From the NCBI GenBank assembly GCA_900316975.1, contig ONFA01000021.1, forward strand, positions 1-38,300: a stretch of DNA of 38,300 nucleotides, read 5' to 3'. A program made the position numbers and the translations under genes. Each line of letters opens with the position of its first letter. The stretch's first letter is position 1. Positions 1 to 8,930 of the stretch are shown in pieces. A model generated the notes under the pieces. That model ran no database searches and was not told the DNA's origin. It was given only the letters and a program-made list of their open reading frames with translations. This DNA comes from an uncultured Prevotellaceae bacterium. GTDB taxonomy: Bacteria; Bacteroidota; Bacteroidia; Bacteroidales; Bacteroidaceae.

Positions 1-99
1 CAACCATGTTAGGAAGACTGTCAACCTATTCAGTAAATTGCCTGTCAACCACATCAGGAAAAATACAAAAAACTGTCAACCAAAATCAGGAAAAGACAA
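1..99. repeat. Short direct repeats at left edge
   Basis: The nonamer CTGTCAACC occurs at 18-26, 42-50 and 73-81, each followed 3-4 bases later by TCAGGAAA or a variant (TCAGTAAA in the first). A partial unit (CAACC..TTAGGAA) opens the window, so the array probably extends to the left. Unit spacing is irregular (24 and 31 bases). It lies upstream of a possible promoter for queH. No function is assigned; it could be iterated operator sites or the end of a repeat array. Confidence 0.5.
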
Positions 100-101
100 A
101 G

Positions 102-109
102 TAACTTTG
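102..109 (+). promoter_or_regulatory. Possible -7 box (TAACTTTG) upstream of queH
   Basis: TAACTTTG fits the Bacteroidales -7 consensus TAnnTTTG. No clear TTTG -33 box is seen at the usual distance. If used it would give queH a leader of about 145 bases. Low confidence. Confidence 0.3.
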
Positions 110-260
110 AATTTAGGCATCGGAGCAACCATCCCATTCTATGGAAGACTGCGAGAGAGTGGACATAATCATACCTACATGACCATGCACGACCACGTCA
201 AACCCTTTGTGAAAATGAAGGTTAAATATAGCCTGTACAAACAATAATGGCCCTGCCAGC

Positions 261-851
261 ATGAAGAAAAAAAACGACATTATTATCCCTGACGGTCTTC
301 ACGAAGTGCTCCTCCATGCTTGTTGTGCACCCTGCTCTTCCGCCATCGTCGAGTGGATGCTTCAACATGACATCCACCCCACCATTTTCTACTTCAATCC
401 TAACATCTACCCATACGATGAGTACATAATTAGGAAAAATGAAAGTAAACGCCATGCAGACAGCATGAATATTCCGTGGATTGACGGAGATTATAATCAC
501 CAAGCATGGCTCTCCCAAATTCGAGGTCTTGAACAGGAACCTGAACGTGGTTCCCGTTGCTTCCAATGTTTCCGCATACGCCTCACCGCCACGGCTCTTC
601 AAGCCCAAGAACTTGGCCTCACCTACTTTGCCACGACCCTTGCCTCTTCACGCTGGAAGAGCCTCGACCAAATCAATCAAGCCGGTCTTATCGCCCAACA
701 AGGTGTGGAGCGCACCCTTTTCTGGCCTCAAAACTGGCGCAAAGGCGGACTACAAGACCGCCGCAATCAACTTCTACACGAATACAACTTTTACAACCAA
801 CAATACTGTGGTTGCGAATTCAGCCTTCATACCACTAACAACCTGCCATAA
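261..851 (+). CDS. queH: Epoxyqueuosine reductase QueH
   Basis: QueH reduces epoxyqueuosine to queuosine in tRNA, the last step of queuosine synthesis, and is the non-cobalamin alternative to QueG. The 196-residue protein has the family (DUF208) hallmarks: HACCAPCS at about 19-26 with the adjacent Cys21-Cys22 pair plus Cys25, Cys100-x2-Cys103 in RCFQCFRIRL, a TTLASSR stretch near 125-131, FWPQNWRKGG near 154-163, and Cys183-x-Cys185 in QYCGCEF. These cysteines fit the iron-sulfur and second metal sites known for the family. It is full length. It stands alone on the + strand, convergent with the MATE gene 25 bases downstream; other queuosine genes are not in the window. The start ATG at 261 has no obvious Shine-Dalgarno sequence. 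Confidence 0.93.
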   Translation: MKKKNDIIIPDGLHEVLLHACCAPCSSAIVEWMLQHDIHPTIFYFNPNIYPYDEYIIRKNESKRHADSMNIPWIDGDYNHQAWLSQIRGLEQEPERGSRCFQCFRIRLTATALQAQELGLTYFATTLASSRWKSLDQINQAGLIAQQGVERTLFWPQNWRKGGLQDRRNQLLHEYNFYNQQYCGCEFSLHTTNNLP

Positions 852-875
852 CGTATTTCCCTATTTATTCTTTCC

Positions 876-2207
876 CTATGATACAATCATATTGCATCCT
901 TTCCCTCCTTTCCTCATATGACGGCGGAACTGGAGGTAGTAGCAAATACCAGCAGTGGTGAGTCCAAAGGGAAATGACCACCAGATGCCAACGGCTCCCA
1001 TGTGAAGAGGAAAGGCAAAAAGATAAGCAAGCGGAATGCTGACCATGATATAAGCAACAAAAGCATAGAACATCATGGCACGTACATCTTCAATGGCACG
1101 GAGAGCATTAGCATAAATAATCTGGATGCAGTCACCTATCTGATAGCATACAAAGGCAGGCAGGAAGGAAATGACCAAAACTGTGACTTCGTGGCTGGTA
1201 GTGAAGAGGCGAGTAATCGGATGACTTGCCAAGCAAATAGCAGCCACGATGAAGGCATCAATCATGAAAGACAGACATACGGCTGTTTGAGCTGTGCGAC
1301 GCACTTCCTCCCAATTGCCAATACCTCGGTGGTGAGCAATACGGATGGCTGCTGCTGCACCAATGCCGTAGATGACCATAAAAGCAAGAGTACAAACTGT
1401 TCCCATAATCTGATGGGCTGCAAGAGCGGCTGCCCCAATCCATCCCATAAAGAGAACACATATATTGAAAGAACCGGCTTCAAGACATAACTGAACCGAG
1501 ATAGGAATGCCAAGACGAATGAGATTAAGGATGCCCTGACGATTGGGTAGCACTCGTTGACCATTGCCAATTGTCTTTTGCCGATGCTGAAGCACCAACC
1601 ACATGGCAAGGGGCATGAAAGCACGAGAAATGAAGGTGGCAAATCCTGCACCGAAGAGTCCAAGGTCAAGAACAAAGATGAGGAGGTAATTAAGTACAAA
1701 GTTAAGAATATTGCTGCCTATCATCACCCACATGGGTGCCTTTGTATTGCCCAATGCATCAAAATACTGCTTCATGGAATTGAAAAGGGCAAGGAACGGC
1801 AAAGATAACAAAAGAATGATAAAATAAGGCCGGATAAGGGGCAACAGTTCGTCGGGTTGCCCTAAATGATGGATGTTGAGATAAAGGATGAAAAGCAGGG
1901 CCATTACAACAAGGCTCATAAGGAGATTGACAAAGTTGCTCTCATGGAAAGAACGAAGGACTTCGCGATGTTTGCCCTGACTGAAGAATGCAGCAACTAC
2001 AGGCGTGGTGGCATAGGAAATGCCCAAGAGAAAATAGAGACAGAGATTGAATACGTTGTTGACAAAGCCTGCGGCTGAGAGTTCTGGCGTGCCATACTGC
2101 CCCACCATGATGGTATCTGCCCATCCTTGCAGTATGCTGCCTAATTGTGCAATGATGATGGGACAGGCAAGACGGAGGATGGCTATTGAACGGGCACGAG
2201 TGGTCAT
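876..2207 (-). CDS. MATE family efflux transporter
   Basis: A 443-residue integral membrane protein with about 12 predicted hydrophobic segments, matching the usual length of MATE (multidrug and toxin extrusion) transporters. The N-terminus (ARSIAILRLACPIIIAQLG, then WADTIMVGQYG) is the typical MATE first-helix pattern, and the second half repeats it (LIRLGIPISVQLCLEAGSF). Members export cationic drugs or metabolites using Na+ or H+ gradients; the substrate here cannot be told. Its start overlaps the stop of the upstream membrane protein gene by 4 bases (ATGA), so it is the last gene of the minus-strand run that includes glgB. Confidence 0.92.
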   Translation of the reverse strand: MTTRARSIAILRLACPIIIAQLGSILQGWADTIMVGQYGTPELSAAGFVNNVFNLCLYFLLGISYATTPVVAAFFSQGKHREVLRSFHESNFVNLLMSLVVMALLFILYLNIHHLGQPDELLPLIRPYFIILLLSLPFLALFNSMKQYFDALGNTKAPMWVMIGSNILNFVLNYLLIFVLDLGLFGAGFATFISRAFMPLAMWLVLQHRQKTIGNGQRVLPNRQGILNLIRLGIPISVQLCLEAGSFNICVLFMGWIGAAALAAHQIMGTVCTLAFMVIYGIGAAAAIRIAHHRGIGNWEEVRRTAQTAVCLSFMIDAFIVAAICLASHPITRLFTTSHEVTVLVISFLPAFVCYQIGDCIQIIYANALRAIEDVRAMMFYAFVAYIMVSIPLAYLFAFPLHMGAVGIWWSFPFGLTTAGICYYLQFRRHMRKGGKGCNMIVS

Positions 2208-3442
2208 TTTCTCTTTTTCAATTCTCCTGTAGCAAGATGGCTAAATTCATAGTACCACCAATAGGTGTCACCAAATTCACGATGGGTCCTGTTGACACGC
2301 TCTGTCTTATCTGTCAGCGTATCCCTAAGTGCGCAATAATCACGGAAACGGTTCACCAGCTCAATGTCAGCTAATGTGGCAAGGGTGTCGTGCTGAATAA
2401 CGATGTGTCCATCAAGTGCCGCTTTGTGCTGACCTATGAGTAAAAGGGCCTCACGATAGGCGGTCGGCAAACGGTCGTAGGCTCCAACAAGGGTGTCTGA
2501 AAGGTTGTAATAACGTGGCAACTGATGCTGGAAGGTGGATAGTTCCTTGTCAAGCAAAAGACTACACAAATAGTAGTCCACTACATGCTGATTATGGAGG
2601 GTGTCGGCAAGCAGGAGTTGATAGAAACGATCTACAGTGCGGACAGATTTGCCAGGGCGTGCTCCAAGATGGGAACAGATATCCTGCGGAGTGAGGCGGT
2701 ATAAGGAGAACGTATCTGTGATGTCGAGCAACCCACGTGAGCCGTCATGGTGAGGATAGTGAAATATGCGTTCGGGAAGCAGTCCTTGTTGGGAAAGGGC
2801 ATACATGCGCAATTGGTTGAGTCGGGCTGTGGTACGTAGAGATTTCTCTCCTACAGCTGCCGCACCTTCATAGTCATGAGCAAGGAGAAGGCGTTCAGCC
2901 TTGAGTTCATAGTGATAGACATCGGGGGTCTGCGGCACAGCACCCGTGAGAAGCATGAGGAGGAACAGGATGATGAGGTTGGGGTATGCCTGCGATTTGG
3001 TGGCTAATGGGTAGTCAGACTCATCTGCGTCAACCTTTCGAACGATGATGACTAAAAGGATGTAAGCTATAAGAAGTGCAGGAGCAATCCAGAGCCATGC
3101 CCCCAAGGAGAAGTGAAGCATCGCTTCGGGATTGACGTCGGTGAGGATGGCGAGCAGCAGCATGGAGGGCAGGTAAGAGAATGCATGCCATCGGGACGGC
3201 AGACGGGAAAGAAGGCTGACGACCCACTGAAGCAGCTGCAGGACGAGGGTGATAATGATGGCACCCAGCAGAAGGTTGTAGGTGGTGACTCCTTTGGAAT
3301 ATACGAACTGTGCCTCTGCCAATATCTCACCTTGCAGATAGTAGAGGTAACTGAATGAGAAGAGCATGAACAGAATCCCGCAGGAATAGCGGATGATTCC
3401 TGCGGTCTTCTGTGGGTATGGATGATAGGAGTTCACAATCAA
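2204..3442 (-). CDS. Multi-pass membrane protein of unknown function
   Basis: A 412-residue protein. The first half has about 5-6 hydrophobic segments (about 16-36, 55-75, 90-105, 113-133, 152-168). The second half is a soluble, helix-rich region with Leu/Ala/Tyr patterns that look TPR-like (for example ERLLLAHDYEGAAAVGEKSL). The layout resembles uncharacterised Bacteroidetes proteins of the DUF6057 type, but that assignment is from memory and unverified. It overlaps glgB by 4 bases at its start and the MATE gene by 4 bases at its end, so it is probably translationally coupled to both. No catalytic motif is seen. Confidence 0.8.
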   Translation of the reverse strand: MIVNSYHPYPQKTAGIIRYSCGILFMLFSFSYLYYLQGEILAEAQFVYSKGVTTYNLLLGAIIITLVLQLLQWVVSLLSRLPSRWHAFSYLPSMLLLAILTDVNPEAMLHFSLGAWLWIAPALLIAYILLVIIVRKVDADESDYPLATKSQAYPNLIILFLLMLLTGAVPQTPDVYHYELKAERLLLAHDYEGAAAVGEKSLRTTARLNQLRMYALSQQGLLPERIFHYPHHDGSRGLLDITDTFSLYRLTPQDICSHLGARPGKSVRTVDRFYQLLLADTLHNQHVVDYYLCSLLLDKELSTFQHQLPRYYNLSDTLVGAYDRLPTAYREALLLIGQHKAALDGHIVIQHDTLATLADIELVNRFRDYCALRDTLTDKTERVNRTHREFGDTYWWYYEFSHLATGELKKRK

Positions 3443-5502
3443 TCTGCGTTTTTACGAAGTACGACGGCGGAACGGGCTGGTATGTAGAGCATGAGCCACC
3501 CCTTGCTGTCTTTCTCGTAGATGGGGTCGTAATTGGTGAAATGACGAACGGTGTCGTCGGCAAGTTCGTTGCCTCCGTAGCATTTGCTGTCGGTGTTGAG
3601 CACGACGTCGTAGCTGCCCTGAGGCACGATGAAACCGTAGTCGGTGTAGGAACGGTCGGGCGAGAAGTTGAACACGAACAGCAAGTCGCCACGAGAGAAG
3701 GCGAGGATTTGGTCGCCATCGTTGTGCCACACTTCCACCACGGGGGTCTTCTGGAAGTTTTTCTGGGTCTTGATGACTTTGAGCATGGCTTTGTCAAAAT
3801 CGCCTAAGTAGTGGTAACACAGTTCCTTATTATCGACAAGATTCCATTGGCGACGTGCGTACTTGTAGCCCCATCCGTTGCCTTCGCGAGGGAAGTCTAT
3901 CCACTCGGGATGGCCGAACTCGTTGCCCATGAAGTTGAGGTAGCCACCGTTCATGGTCGAGGCAGTCAGGAGGCGTATCATCTTGTGGAGAGCGATGCCT
4001 CGGTTGACGGTCATGTTCTCGTCGCCTTTCTTGAAGTGCCAGTACATGTCGGCATCGATGAGACGGAAGATGATGGTCTTGTCGCCCACCAGTGCCTGGT
4101 CGTGGCTTTCAGCGTATGAGATGGTCTTCTCGTCCTGGCGGCGATTGGTGGTTTCCCAGAACATGGAGGACGGTTTCCAGTCTTCGTCTCGGAGTTCCTT
4201 GATGGTCTTGATCCAGTAGTCGGGTATGTTCATCGCCATGCGGTAGTCGAAGCCGTAGCCGCCATCCTTGAAGGGGGCAGCGAGACCGGGCATGCCCGAC
4301 ACTTCCTCGGCAATGGTGATGGCACGTGGATTGACCTCATGGATGAGCAGATTGGCGAGGGTGAGATAGGCAATGGCCTCGTCGTCTTCGTGACCATTGT
4401 AGTAGTCGCCGTAGCCGCCAAAGGCTTCGCCCAGACCGTGACTGTAGTAGAGCATGGAGGTGACTCCGTCGAAGCGGAATCCGTCGAAATGGAATTCCTG
4501 AAGCCAATACTTGCAGTTGGAGAGCAGGTAGTGGATGACCTCATTCTTGCCGTAGTCGAAGCAGAGGGAGTCCCAAGCGGGGTGCTCGCGTCGTCCGCCT
4601 TGCATGAAGTATTGGCAGCCATCGCCGGCGAAGTTGCCCAAGCCTTCTATCTCGTTCTTCACGGCATGTGAGTGTACGATGTCCATGATGACGGCGATGC
4701 CCATCTGGTGGGCGGTGTCGATGAGTTCCTTCAGTTCTTCGGGTGTACCGAAACGGCTGGAAGGAGCGAAGAAATTGCTCACATGGTAGCCAAAGGAGCC
4801 GTAGTAGGGATGCTCGGCTATGGCCATCACCTGAATGGCGTTGTAGCCGTCTTTCTTGATGCGAGGCAAGACGTTGTCCTTGAACTCGGTATAGGTGCCC
4901 ACTTTCTCGGCATCCTGTGCCATGCCGACGTGGCATTCGTAGATGAGGAGCGGGTTGGTGTCGGGCTTGAAGTTCTTTTTCTTGAACTCATAGGGCTTTG
5001 CTGGCGCCCAGACTTGTGCGGAGAATATCTTTGTCACTTCGTCTTGTACCACGCGGTTGGCGTAGGAAGGTATGCGCTCCCCCTCTCCGCCTTGCCACTT
5101 GATTTTCAGTTTGAAGAGGTCGCCATGGTGCATCTGGCTGGCTTTCAGTTTGATTTCCCAGTTGCCGTTGTCGATGCGGGTCATCTTGTAGGCTTCATCT
5201 TCCTGCCATCCGTTGAAGTCGCCCACCAGATGAATGTCGGTGGCATTCGGCGCCCACTCGCGCAGCACCCATCCCTTGGAGGTTTTGTGAAGTCCGAAGT
5301 ACAGGTGTCCGCTGGCAAAGTCGGAAAGGGTCTGTTTGCCACCGTTGGTCAGTTCATTCAACTTGTATAGAGCATGGTCGTGACGACCGCAGATGGCTTC
5401 CTCAAAGGGTTCAAGCCATGGGTCATTCTTGACGATGCCGATATGTTTCACGGCAGCCTCTTTCTTGGCTGCAGCGGTTTTTACATTCTTTTTTGTAGCC
5501 AT
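3439..5502 (-). CDS. glgB: 1,4-alpha-glucan branching enzyme (GH13)
   Basis: Makes alpha-1,6 branches in glycogen. The 687-residue protein has an N-terminal CBM48-like domain (LVGDFNGWQEDEAYKM at about 92-107), a GH13 catalytic barrel and a C-terminal beta domain. Visible GH13 motifs are MDIVHSHAVKN (region I), DGFRFDGVTSM with the nucleophile Asp345 (region II), TIAEEVSGMP with the acid/base Glu at 399/400 (region III), and YAESHDQALVGDKT (region IV). The ESHDQ form and the overall layout are closer to the eukaryotic-type branching enzymes common in Bacteroidetes than to E. coli GlgB. It begins 6 bases after the yhcH-like gene and overlaps the next gene by 4 bases, consistent with an operon. 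No other glycogen gene is in the window. Confidence 0.93.
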   Translation of the reverse strand: MATKKNVKTAAAKKEAAVKHIGIVKNDPWLEPFEEAICGRHDHALYKLNELTNGGKQTLSDFASGHLYFGLHKTSKGWVLREWAPNATDIHLVGDFNGWQEDEAYKMTRIDNGNWEIKLKASQMHHGDLFKLKIKWQGGEGERIPSYANRVVQDEVTKIFSAQVWAPAKPYEFKKKNFKPDTNPLLIYECHVGMAQDAEKVGTYTEFKDNVLPRIKKDGYNAIQVMAIAEHPYYGSFGYHVSNFFAPSSRFGTPEELKELIDTAHQMGIAVIMDIVHSHAVKNEIEGLGNFAGDGCQYFMQGGRREHPAWDSLCFDYGKNEVIHYLLSNCKYWLQEFHFDGFRFDGVTSMLYYSHGLGEAFGGYGDYYNGHEDDEAIAYLTLANLLIHEVNPRAITIAEEVSGMPGLAAPFKDGGYGFDYRMAMNIPDYWIKTIKELRDEDWKPSSMFWETTNRRQDEKTISYAESHDQALVGDKTIIFRLIDADMYWHFKKGDENMTVNRGIALHKMIRLLTASTMNGGYLNFMGNEFGHPEWIDFPREGNGWGYKYARRQWNLVDNKELCYHYLGDFDKAMLKVIKTQKNFQKTPVVEVWHNDGDQILAFSRGDLLFVFNFSPDRSYTDYGFIVPQGSYDVVLNTDSKCYGGNELADDTVRHFTNYDPIYEKDSKGWLMLYIPARSAVVLRKNAD

Positions 5503-5508
5503 GACTCC

Positions 5509-5952
5509 TTATGCTTTAACTTTGAAGATAACTTTTTTGTATTCTGGCACAGGCGAGATGCAAGGTGCATGGCCATCTTCTGGAAAGAAGATGACGAACT
5601 CTCCCGGATGCACCGTAATGTATTGTTCGGGACGATCCAGATAGAAGGTGATATCCTTTGTCGCATCGTACTCTGCCCTGGAAAGATACTGGCGAGGGAT
5701 ATAGCCTATCACCTCTGGGCATGACAACGGAATCTGGATGTCAATCATCGCATTGTGCGTTTCCATTCTTGCCTGATCCACTGTTTTGCCTTTTGCCACA
5801 TTGTGGTTGACAAAGAGTTTGTTACCATCAATGTTCACACATCCAGGCTCTTGTGCCATCAAGTCTGTGTTCTGCAAATACTCCAACACTTTAGGGAATA
5901 AAGGGTTAAGGGAAACATATTTGCCAAAGTTCTCAAGTGTGTCTAAAATCAT
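5509..5952 (-). CDS. YhcH/YjgK/YiaL family protein
   Basis: A 147-residue cupin-like protein of the YhcH/YjgK/YiaL (DUF386) family, related to the E. coli beta-galactosidase subunit EbgC and proposed to act on sugars such as sialic acid derivatives. Family features seen are NHNVAKGKTVDQARMETHNAMIDIQ (metal-binding His/Glu/His region), GYIPRQ, and PGEFVIFFPEDGHAPCI with the conserved PxDxHxP-like motif. Length is normal. It sits 6 bases upstream of glgB and 55 bases after the inositol-phosphatase family gene, so probably one transcript. Whether its sugar role connects to glycogen is not shown by the sequence. Confidence 0.9.
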   Translation of the reverse strand: MILDTLENFGKYVSLNPLFPKVLEYLQNTDLMAQEPGCVNIDGNKLFVNHNVAKGKTVDQARMETHNAMIDIQIPLSCPEVIGYIPRQYLSRAEYDATKDITFYLDRPEQYITVHPGEFVIFFPEDGHAPCISPVPEYKKVIFKVKA

Positions 5953-6007
5953 AACGCTGATGAATTAAGGTTTATAATACTGTTAGTTATCTCTCTTTAC
6001 ATGTCTT

Positions 6008-6829
6008 TCAATCCCTTGCCCGACTGATTTCTTTCAGCATCGCTTCGTGCAACATTCCATTGGTGGCAAGCACCTCACGCCCACTTTCCCACAATTCATT
6101 TTTTCCTTCATAATCGGTCACTTTACCACCTGCCTCCATCAGAATGCAAGCACCTGCCGCCACATCCCATGGCTGAATGAACGATTCCACATAGACATCG
6201 ATTTTACCTGCCGCCAAATAGCAAAATTCTGCTTCCGCACTGCCATTGCTGCGGATGCTGGCACAATGCCCATATAACTGCCCCGACAAATTCATACAGA
6301 ACCTGCGATAGCCTTCCGCATTATATGGATAGCCTATCATGACCAAAGCCTTGTCCATGTCCGTGAAAGAGGACACATGTATCTTCCTGCCATTCAGATA
6401 AGCCCCACCACCCTTAAAGGCACTGTACAATTCTTTACGCGTCACTTCATACACCACACCGAGCAGAAATTCCTTTTCGTTTCTCAATGCAATACTCACG
6501 CAATAGGGAGCAAGGTCATGTATGAAGTTTGTCGTGCCGTCCAGCGGGTCAACCACCCAGAAAAGTTCCGTTTCCTCATCTTTCTGTTCCGTGGTCTTCT
6601 CCTCTGTAATGAAACCTGCCACAGGCAATATTTCCTTCAACCGAGCCACTATCATCTTCTCGCTCTCCTTATCCACATAACTCACATAGTCATGACTATG
6701 CTTCGACTCCACCCTACTGAGGTCAAAGGTCTCACGTTGTTTGGAGATAAATGTTCCCACCTCCACTGCCAACTGCTTCACCTCTTCCAATACACCTTGC
6801 AAGTCCATCATCATAATCCTCTCTTTCAA
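6008..6829 (-). CDS. Inositol monophosphatase family protein
   Basis: A 273-residue Mg2+-dependent phosphatase of the inositol monophosphatase/SuhB/CysQ superfamily. Motifs seen are the metal-ligand Glu-Glu pair in FITEEKTTE, the signature WVVDPLDGTTNFIHD, and the C-terminal WDVAAGACILMEAGG. In Bacteria such enzymes hydrolyse myo-inositol phosphates, PAP or sugar phosphates; the exact substrate is not clear. The start at 6829 (MKERIMMMDLQ) is followed by further in-frame ATGs, and starting at one of those would lose only 5-7 residues. It is the first gene of the run leading to glgB, 89 bases after the MORN protein gene. Confidence 0.9.
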   Translation of the reverse strand: MKERIMMMDLQGVLEEVKQLAVEVGTFISKQRETFDLSRVESKHSHDYVSYVDKESEKMIVARLKEILPVAGFITEEKTTEQKDEETELFWVVDPLDGTTNFIHDLAPYCVSIALRNEKEFLLGVVYEVTRKELYSAFKGGGAYLNGRKIHVSSFTDMDKALVMIGYPYNAEGYRRFCMNLSGQLYGHCASIRSNGSAEAEFCYLAAGKIDVYVESFIQPWDVAAGACILMEAGGKVTDYEGKNELWESGREVLATNGMLHEAMLKEISRARD

Positions 6830-6918
6830 ACTCTAAACCCTAAACCCTTAACTCTCACATCCCGCATGGCTTTCCCCATTATGTGGGAGATTTCCGCAGG
6901 ACAGAGAGGGTCTTTTTA

Positions 6919-8043
6919 TCACTGTCCCATCAGTCTTCCACGACTATAGATGCCCTTACGAATCACCTTGCCACTTCTGTCCTTTTCGACGAATGAACCA
7001 TCTCTCTGGTCGTTGAAGAAAGAACCCTCAAAACGTGTGCCGTCAGCAGCCTCTTCCACTCCCTTTCCGTTTTTCATGCCATCCTTGAAGTGCCCTTTGA
7101 ATTTAGTGCCATCAGCCAAGCGGAGAACACCCTCACCATTCATTTCGCCAGCAGCCCATTCACCATCGTAGAGGTCACCCCCGGCACCCGTGAACTTGCC
7201 ACGTCCGTGCTCCTTGTCTTCCACCCAATAGCCCTCATAACGAGAACCATCAGGCCATGTGTAGGTGCCAAAGCCATCCATCAGACCATTCTTGAACTGT
7301 CCCACATACTTACGCTTGTCCGCATAAGTGAAGATACCCTGCCCTGTGCGCTCACCGTTTAGATAATCACCTTCATAGATATCTCCATTCTTGAATTTGT
7401 AGATACCTTTCCCGTGCATCATATCATCTTTCCATCCACCTGTATAGAAATCACCATTGGCATACGTGTATTTGCCTTGTCCGTTGCGCATATCATTTTC
7501 CATGTCACCCTCATAGCGAGAGCCGTCACGCCAGTCAAAGGTTCCCTTGCCCGACTTCTTGTCTTCCTTCCAGTTCCCGTCATAATAGATGCCATTTGCC
7601 CACGTGTATCTTCCCTGCCCGTTGCGCTTGTCCTGCAACCATTCACCCGTGTACTTGTCACCATTGTAGTAGTACATCGTGCCGAACCCTTGCTGGTAGT
7701 CTATGTACCAAAGACCATCATACTTATTGTTGTTGGCGAAATAATAGATGCCACGCCCATGCTGATGGTCCTGATGCCAATTCCCTTCATATTTTTCGCC
7801 GTCCGTAAAGGTATAGACGCCATATCCCTGACGCTTACCCTTCACATACTCTCCCTCATAAGTGTCGCCCGTCTTGAAGGTTGTCTTACCCTTGCCATTC
7901 GGTTTACCACTCTCCAACTCACCATAATAGGTTGAACCATCTTTTGGGAACACATAGTTGCCGATCACCACCTTCTGCGCCTGTACTGACGATATACTCA
8001 TCAGCAGCATCGCTCCAGCCATCAAGTATCTTGAAGTATTCAT
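6919..8043 (-). CDS. Secreted MORN-repeat protein
   Basis: A 374-residue protein with a Sec signal peptide (hydrophobic LMAGAMLLMSISS, cleavage likely after VQA at about 22). About 14 MORN repeats follow, for example YEGEYVKGKRQGYGVYTF and YDGNWKEDKKSGKGTFDW, one every 23 residues to near the C-terminus. MORN repeats form beta-hairpin solenoids that bind lipids or proteins; no enzyme domain is attached. It is likely periplasmic or surface-exposed. A good -7 box lies about 40 bases upstream, so it probably starts its own transcript. Confidence 0.9.
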   Translation of the reverse strand: MNTSRYLMAGAMLLMSISSVQAQKVVIGNYVFPKDGSTYYGELESGKPNGKGKTTFKTGDTYEGEYVKGKRQGYGVYTFTDGEKYEGNWHQDHQHGRGIYYFANNNKYDGLWYIDYQQGFGTMYYYNGDKYTGEWLQDKRNGQGRYTWANGIYYDGNWKEDKKSGKGTFDWRDGSRYEGDMENDMRNGQGKYTYANGDFYTGGWKDDMMHGKGIYKFKNGDIYEGDYLNGERTGQGIFTYADKRKYVGQFKNGLMDGFGTYTWPDGSRYEGYWVEDKEHGRGKFTGAGGDLYDGEWAAGEMNGEGVLRLADGTKFKGHFKDGMKNGKGVEEAADGTRFEGSFFNDQRDGSFVEKDRSGKVIRKGIYSRGRLMGQ

Positions 8044-8082
8044 ATATGAAAAATTCTTTTTAAAGTCATTCTATCGATTTGA

Positions 8083-8090
8083 CAAAGATA
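8083..8090 (-). promoter_or_regulatory. Promoter -7 box for the MORN protein gene
   Basis: Reads TATCTTTG on the minus strand, a perfect TAnnTTTG Bacteroidales -7 box, with a TTTG 12 bases further upstream (closer than the usual 19-20). The transcript would start about 30 bases before the ATG at 8043. Confidence 0.6.
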
Positions 8091-8167
8091 GCAACTATTT
8101 TTCAAATTCATGCCCTCCGTTAAGTTTTATTATGACTTTTGTACGTTTTTTCGCGAAAGGACATAAG

Positions 8168-8205
8168 AAATGCCGAGAAAAGCATCCCTTTCTCGGCATT
8201 TTTTT
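8168..8205 (-). terminator. Rho-independent terminator after yigZ
   Basis: A perfect 13-base inverted repeat (AAATGCCGAGAAA at 8168-8180 and its complement at 8189-8201) with an 8-base loop. It lies 13 bases past the yigZ stop. A T-run follows it on the + strand, and TTTCTTA follows on the minus strand, so it can act both ways. Confidence 0.85.
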
Positions 8206-8217
8206 GCTTCCCCCATC

Positions 8218-8808
8218 CTATTCAAATCGGAGTGATGACACCTTTTCCAACCGTGCTTTCAGACGCGGCATGGAATCTTTACGGATGCGGAGGGTCATGG
8301 TACAGTCGTTGTCAAAGCCTTGTGATACAATTTGAGGTTCCTCTTCCTTCACTATGCGCATCACGTCATTCATGAAAGGATATTCGAAAAAGAACGTGAT
8401 GTCTTCATCCACCGTCTTTTCAATAATTTCAGCAGCGGCAATGGCTTCGGCTGCCGCCAAACGATATGCCACAATCAACCCCGAAGTTCCGAGTTTCACA
8501 CCTCCAAAGTAGCGAACTACAATAATAAGAATATCAGTAAGTTCGTTGGAATTGATTTGTCCAAGAATGGGCTTTCCAGCCGTGCCAGAAGGTTCGCCAT
8601 TGTCATTGGCTCGGAATTCCTTCCGTTCCGCACCTAACATATAGGCATAGCAGACATGACGGGCATCGTAGTATTTCTTCTGGTACTCCGCCACAATCTG
8701 CTTCACCTCATCTACAGAACGGACAGGAATAGCAAAAGCGAGAAACTTGCTGCGCTTCTCGCTATAAGTGCCTTCCGACAAGAATTTTATCGTTCTGTAG
8801 GAATCCAT
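8218..8808 (-). CDS. YigZ/IMPACT family protein
   Basis: A 196-residue member of the YigZ (UPF0029/IMPACT) family. The N-terminal domain carries the signature NDNGEPSGTAGKPIL (about 67-81) and VRYFGGVKLGTSGLIVAY (about 97-114). The C-terminal half is a ferredoxin-like DUF1949 domain. Eukaryotic IMPACT proteins modulate GCN2; the bacterial role is not settled, and nucleic-acid or ribosome binding has been suggested. It lies downstream of the DUF1015 gene, separated by a repeat-containing gap of 111 bases, and is followed by a strong terminator. It may be the last gene of the serC-serA-DUF1015 transcript. Confidence 0.92.
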   Translation of the reverse strand: MDSYRTIKFLSEGTYSEKRSKFLAFAIPVRSVDEVKQIVAEYQKKYYDARHVCYAYMLGAERKEFRANDNGEPSGTAGKPILGQINSNELTDILIIVVRYFGGVKLGTSGLIVAYRLAAAEAIAAAEIIEKTVDEDITFFFEYPFMNDVMRIVKEEEPQIVSQGFDNDCTMTLRIRKDSMPRLKARLEKVSSLRFE

Positions 8809-8811
8809 TTT

Positions 8812-8930
8812 CAGTTAGGAGTTAGGAGTTTGGAGTTAGGAGTTAGGAGTTTGGAGTTGGCTATCCTGCTGGTTTTCTCATTGAGAGCAAGCCGCATGGC
8901 AACTCCTAACTCCTAACTTCTAACTCAACT
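8812..8930. repeat. Word-iterated palindrome between yigZ and the DUF1015 gene
   Basis: The word GTTAGGA is iterated at 8812-8860 with GTTTGGA variants. The reverse-complement array (AACTCCTAACTCCTAACTTC) lies at 8900-8927. The arms pair over about 27 bases with two mismatches, leaving a loop of about 40 bases. It is non-coding and lies between two minus-strand genes. It is one of several such word-iterated palindromes in the window. Confidence 0.7.

Noticed and set aside
38..247. 69-codon frame before queH
   Set aside because: It starts inside the direct repeats and upstream of the likely promoter, with low-complexity composition and no recognisable features.
3811..5370. Long frames opposite glgB
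   Set aside because: They are antisense shadows of a GC-biased coding sequence; glgB itself is clear.
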